A stretch of DNA of 64,000 bases from Mesobacterium pallidum (lineage in GTDB: Bacteria > Pseudomonadota > Alphaproteobacteria > Rhodobacterales > Rhodobacteraceae), in contig NZ_JAIMID010000016.1 in the NCBI RefSeq assembly GCF_019966535.1, positions 1 to 64,000 of the forward strand, read 5' to 3'. A program made the position numbers and the translations under genes. Positions 61,421 through 64,000 of the stretch are shown piece after piece. The notes under the pieces are model-generated. The model searched no databases and was not told the origin of the DNA. It saw nothing but the letters and a program-made list of their open reading frames with translations. Position 1 is the first letter of the stretch. Each line of letters opens with the position of its first letter.

Positions 61421-62487
61421 GCGAACCTCCGGGGGCTGAGGGCGGTGACGGTGGCATGGTCCAGGTCCGGCGCGTGGCCCAGGACATGCGCGGCAACGAG
61501 GCGGCTGGCCGCGACGGCGGTCTGGAAGCCGTAGCCGCCTTGCCCCGCGCACCAGATGAAACCCGGCACATGGGCGTCCGGCCCGATCACCAGCGTGCGG
61601 TCGGGGGCAAAGGTGCGCAAGCCCGCCCAGTTGGCCAGCATCCGCGTGACCGGCTCGGTCACCGCTTCCTCGTACCGGGCCAGCCCCTCGGCCAGGACCA
61701 TGTCGTCGGCCCAGGCGTCCTGCGGCGGCACCGGGTCTTCCTCGCTGGGCGAGACCAGCAGCGCACCCGCGTCGGGCTTGGCGTACCAGGCGTCGTCGAC
61801 CCCGTCCATGAAGGGCCAGCGGCTCACGTCATGCCCGCCCGGCGCGGGGATGCGCGCCATGGACCGGCGGTAGGGCTGGAGGCCGATGCGCCGGGCGCCG
61901 GCCAGCGCGGCCACCTCGTCGGCCCAGGCGCCGGCGGCGTTGACGATCACGTCGGCCTGCCAATCGCGGTCGCCCGCCCGCAGCGTCCAACGCCCGCCGT
62001 CGCGGGTGATGCTGTCGATCCGCGCGCCGGTCACGATCTCGGCCCCGGCATCCCGCACCTCGCGCACAAAGCCCTGCAGGAACAGGTCGGTGTCGAGGTC
62101 AAAGACATCCTCGCGCCCCGCCACCCGCGTGACGGTGTCGGTGTTCAGGATCGGCACCCGCGCCACGGCGTCGCTCAGCGAGACCTCGTCCAGCCCGAAC
62201 CCGGCGGCATTGACGGCGAACCGTTCCTCTTCGCCGGCCTTGCCGACCAGGTACATGCCGCGCGGCGACAGCACACCGCGGGCGTGCAGTTCATCCGCGC
62301 TGGCATGGTTCAGCGCGCGCACGACCGGGTTGCCGTAATTGGCAAGGAAGGCCGCGGCCGACCGCCCCGTGGCGTGAAAGCCCAAGGACGTTTCGGCCTC
62401 GAGCAGCGTCACGCGCGCCTCGGGCGCCAGCCGCGCGGCGGCCGAGACACCGGCGATCCCGCCGCCGATGACGACGATGTCGGTCAT
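61417..62487 (-). CDS. FAD-dependent amino-acid oxidase-like protein
   Basis: A 356-residue DAO-family flavoprotein. The N-terminal FAD motif is VVIGGGIAGVSAAARLA and the C-terminal GQGGYGFQTAVAAS. Family members include glycine oxidase, D-amino acid oxidase and D-amino acid dehydrogenase. Substrate unknown. It overlaps its upstream neighbour, an aldo/keto reductase, by 4 bp. Confidence 0.88.
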   Translation of the reverse strand: MTDIVVIGGGIAGVSAAARLAPEARVTLLEAETSLGFHATGRSAAAFLANYGNPVVRALNHASADELHARGVLSPRGMYLVGKAGEEERFAVNAAGFGLDEVSLSDAVARVPILNTDTVTRVAGREDVFDLDTDLFLQGFVREVRDAGAEIVTGARIDSITRDGGRWTLRAGDRDWQADVIVNAAGAWADEVAALAGARRIGLQPYRRSMARIPAPGGHDVSRWPFMDGVDDAWYAKPDAGALLVSPSEEDPVPPQDAWADDMVLAEGLARYEEAVTEPVTRMLANWAGLRTFAPDRTLVIGPDAHVPGFIWCAGQGGYGFQTAVAASRLVAAHVLGHAPDLDHATVTALSPRRFA

Positions 62488-63413
62488 GCTTCCTCCAGCC
62501 GGTCCGTGGCGGGGGGTGGATCGGGCGCGAGATCGGCCAGCAGGTCGTAAAGCCCCTGCGTCATGTTGAAGTCGAGCGCGTCGAGCGACGGCTGAAGCTG
62601 GTCCAGCGACCGGCCCGAGATGATCGGCGCCGGCTGCGCCGCGTGGCGCGCAACCCAGGCGACGGCCAGTGTCGCGGGATGGGTGCCCAGCTCCTCGGCG
62701 ATGGCGCCAAGGCCGCGCGCCGCCTCGTGCATCCAGTCGGGATTGTAGCGCGCGGCATAGCGATCATCCTCGGACAGGCGCCCGGCCTCTCCGCGCTGGT
62801 ACTTGCCGGTCAGCAGGCCGCCGCCCAGCGGGCTGTAGGTCGCGGGCAGGATGCCCTCGGACGCGCACATCGGCAGCAGCTCGACCTCGGCCTGCCGCTT
62901 GACCACGTTGTACATCGGTTGCAGCACGTCCACGCGCAGCCCATGTTTCTCGGCGGCGCATTGAAACTTCATCACCTGCCAGGCGGCGAAGTTGGACACG
63001 CCAAGGTACCGGAACTTCCCCTCGGCCTTCAGCGCGGCCAAGGCGCCCAGCGTCTCGTCCAGCGGATCGTCGTTCCAGCGGTGCAGGTACAGCAGGTCGA
63101 CCCCGTCCATCTGCATCCGGTCCAGGCTTTCGCCCAGCTGCGTCCGGATATTGGCTGCCCCCGCGCCGCCTGCCATGGCGACCTTGGTGGCCAGGAACAG
63201 CGCGTCGCGGTCAGGCCCTGCAAGGCGGCCCAGGATCTCTTCGGACCGGCCCTCGGTGTAGATCCAGGCAGTGTCGAAATGGTTCAGGCCCGCCGCGCGG
63301 CAGGCGTCGTACATGGCGCGGGCGTCGTCGTCGCTCGCCTTGCCGCCCCATTGCATGGTGCCGTAGGCGAAGGGGGACAGCGCCGAGCCGTCGGGTGTGG
63401 TCAATCGTGTCAT
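62484..63413 (-). CDS. Aldo/keto reductase
   Basis: A 309-residue (beta/alpha)8 NADPH oxidoreductase. The catalytic tetrad Asp-Tyr-Lys-His is present in HFDTAWIYTEGR, FLATKVAM and LLYLHRWNDD. Substrate unknown. The start is ATG 63413; the longer upstream open frame lacks family similarity and a good ribosome-binding site. It heads a four-gene run with the oxidase, methyltransferase and AhpD-fold genes. Confidence 0.92.
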   Translation of the reverse strand: MTRLTTPDGSALSPFAYGTMQWGGKASDDDARAMYDACRAAGLNHFDTAWIYTEGRSEEILGRLAGPDRDALFLATKVAMAGGAGAANIRTQLGESLDRMQMDGVDLLYLHRWNDDPLDETLGALAALKAEGKFRYLGVSNFAAWQVMKFQCAAEKHGLRVDVLQPMYNVVKRQAEVELLPMCASEGILPATYSPLGGGLLTGKYQRGEAGRLSEDDRYAARYNPDWMHEAARGLGAIAEELGTHPATLAVAWVARHAAQPAPIISGRSLDQLQPSLDALDFNMTQGLYDLLADLAPDPPPATDRLEEA

Positions 63414-63739
63414 GGACCCGAGCCTGCCACCCGCGCGGGCCGAAGGAAAGGGGGATTGCCGCGATGCCCGCACGGAGTCACCGTCCGTTGACGATATCGG
63501 GGGACGGGGACGAGGCTGAAACAAGTCGCGGGCCGTACCGGCCCCGACCTTTGCGCGCTGGAGGCGCACGAGGTGGCCTGGCTGCTGAAACGGGGTGTTG
63601 CCTCGCGGGGCGCCGCGCGCATCGTCGCGCAGGCGGTGGGTGGCCCTTGCGGCCCATCGATCTGGTCGTGCGCAATAACTGAGCCCGGCATGGCGTCCGC
63701 CGGGGTCGGGCGCGGCGCGGGCCGAACCGCCCGCCCGGC
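63414..63739. other. Intergenic stretch between aldo/keto reductase and radC
   Basis: No gene is firmly supported. On the plus strand a frame beginning after a TGA near 63491 encodes a plausible but start-less segment (LEAHEVAWLLKRGVASRG). Two small GC hairpins (CCCGGC/GCCGGG 63684-63704 and CGGGCG/CGCCCG 63708-63734) lie just after the radC end but have no T-tract. Confidence 0.4.
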
Positions 63740-64000
63740 CTAGAGGTAGCCGTCGGCGCGAAAGCTCACCTCGGACGATTTGCCGATCACGAGGTGGTCG
63801 TGCAGGGTGATCCCCAGCGCCTTGGCCGCGGCTTCGATCTGGCGGGTCATGAGGATGTCCGCCTCGGACGGGGTCGGATCGCCCGAGGGATGGTTGTGCA
63901 CCAGGATCAGCGCCGAGGCGTTCAGCTCGAGCGCTTTCTTGACCACCTCGCGCGGGTAGACGGGGACGTGGTCGACCGTGCCCTGGCCCTGTACCTCGTC
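63740..64000 (-). CDS. radC: RadC-family JAB-domain protein, C-terminal part
   Basis: Only the last 86 codons lie inside the window; the gene continues beyond 64000. The JAMM metal-binding core HNHPSGDPTPSEAD is intact, and the end FRADGYL is typical of RadC. The family was named after a repair phenotype, but its biochemical function is unresolved. Confidence 0.93.
   Translation of the reverse strand, partial: DEVQGQGTVDHVPVYPREVVKKALELNASALILVHNHPSGDPTPSEADILMTRQIEAAAKALGITLHDHLVIGKSSEVSFRADGYL

Overview
This window is chromosomal DNA from a high-GC alphaproteobacterium, most likely of the Rhodobacteraceae/Roseobacter type. The evidence is the gene order: rnd-kdsD-lptC-lptA-lptB-hpf-ptsN, dnaK-dnaJ, rimP-nusA-ylxR-infB, argJ/parvulin diverging from secA, and mreB-mreC-mreD-PBP2-rodA. 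G/C-ending codons and frequent ATGA/GTGA start-stop overlaps agree with this. The genus cannot be fixed from the sequence alone. I see no tRNA, rRNA, CRISPR array, prophage or insertion sequence. About the first 108 bases are a nearly pure C/G homopolymer tract that looks like a contig-end artefact.

Layout. 0.1-5 kb: PfkB sugar/nucleoside kinase, endonuclease III (nth), a GNAT protein, an AraC-MGMT alkyl-DNA repair fusion, an OmpA-type lipoprotein and an FMN reductase. 5.2-13.4 kb: a tightly overlapping nine-gene minus-strand operon for acyl-CoA metabolism (reductase, PaaI thioesterase, APH-like kinase, histidine phosphatase, nitronate monooxygenase, thiolase, MaoC hydratase, IclR regulator, acyl-CoA ligase). 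13.6-18.4 kb: LPS biogenesis and transport genes followed by hpf and ptsN, with no rpoN between lptB and hpf. 18.4-25.6 kb: a surface-glycan cluster with a two-part sulfotransferase, a GT14-type glycosyltransferase, two paralogous family-2 glycosyltransferases, galE and galU. 25.9-29.7 kb: kdsB, a cysQ-type phosphatase, a lone ABC-2 permease, an SH3 protein and alkB. 29.9-39 kb: dnaK-dnaJ and the rimP-nusA-ylxR-infB operon. 39.3-49.2 kb: a 46-residue orphan protein, a Nudix hydrolase, argJ, a periplasmic parvulin, secA, two exported proteins and a hydroxyacid reductase. 49.1-54.8 kb: the rod-shape (Mre/Rod) operon. 55-64 kb: a lipase-fold protein, an exported coiled-coil protein, a large dimethylglycine/sarcosine dehydrogenase-like enzyme, an AhpD-fold protein, a methyltransferase, an amino-acid-oxidase-like protein, an aldo/keto reductase and the C-terminus of RadC at the window edge.

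The genes are mostly housekeeping and envelope functions: LPS transport and Kdo supply (kdsD, kdsB, lptCAB), sulfated or branched surface glycan (18.4-25.6 kb), protein export (secA, parvulin) and cell shape (mre/rod). Regulatory structure stands out more than exotic genes. I see an intrinsic terminator inside the rimP-nusA leader, a RpoH-like promoter with a hairpin before dnaK, a compact three-way-junction fold at the dnaJ stop codon, a multi-stem element downstream of infB, a structured 3' region after the dehydrogenase gene, and a dispersed intergenic repeat with at least three copies. No clearly new defence or mobile system is visible. The most accessory-looking system is the sulfotransferase/glycosyltransferase cluster.
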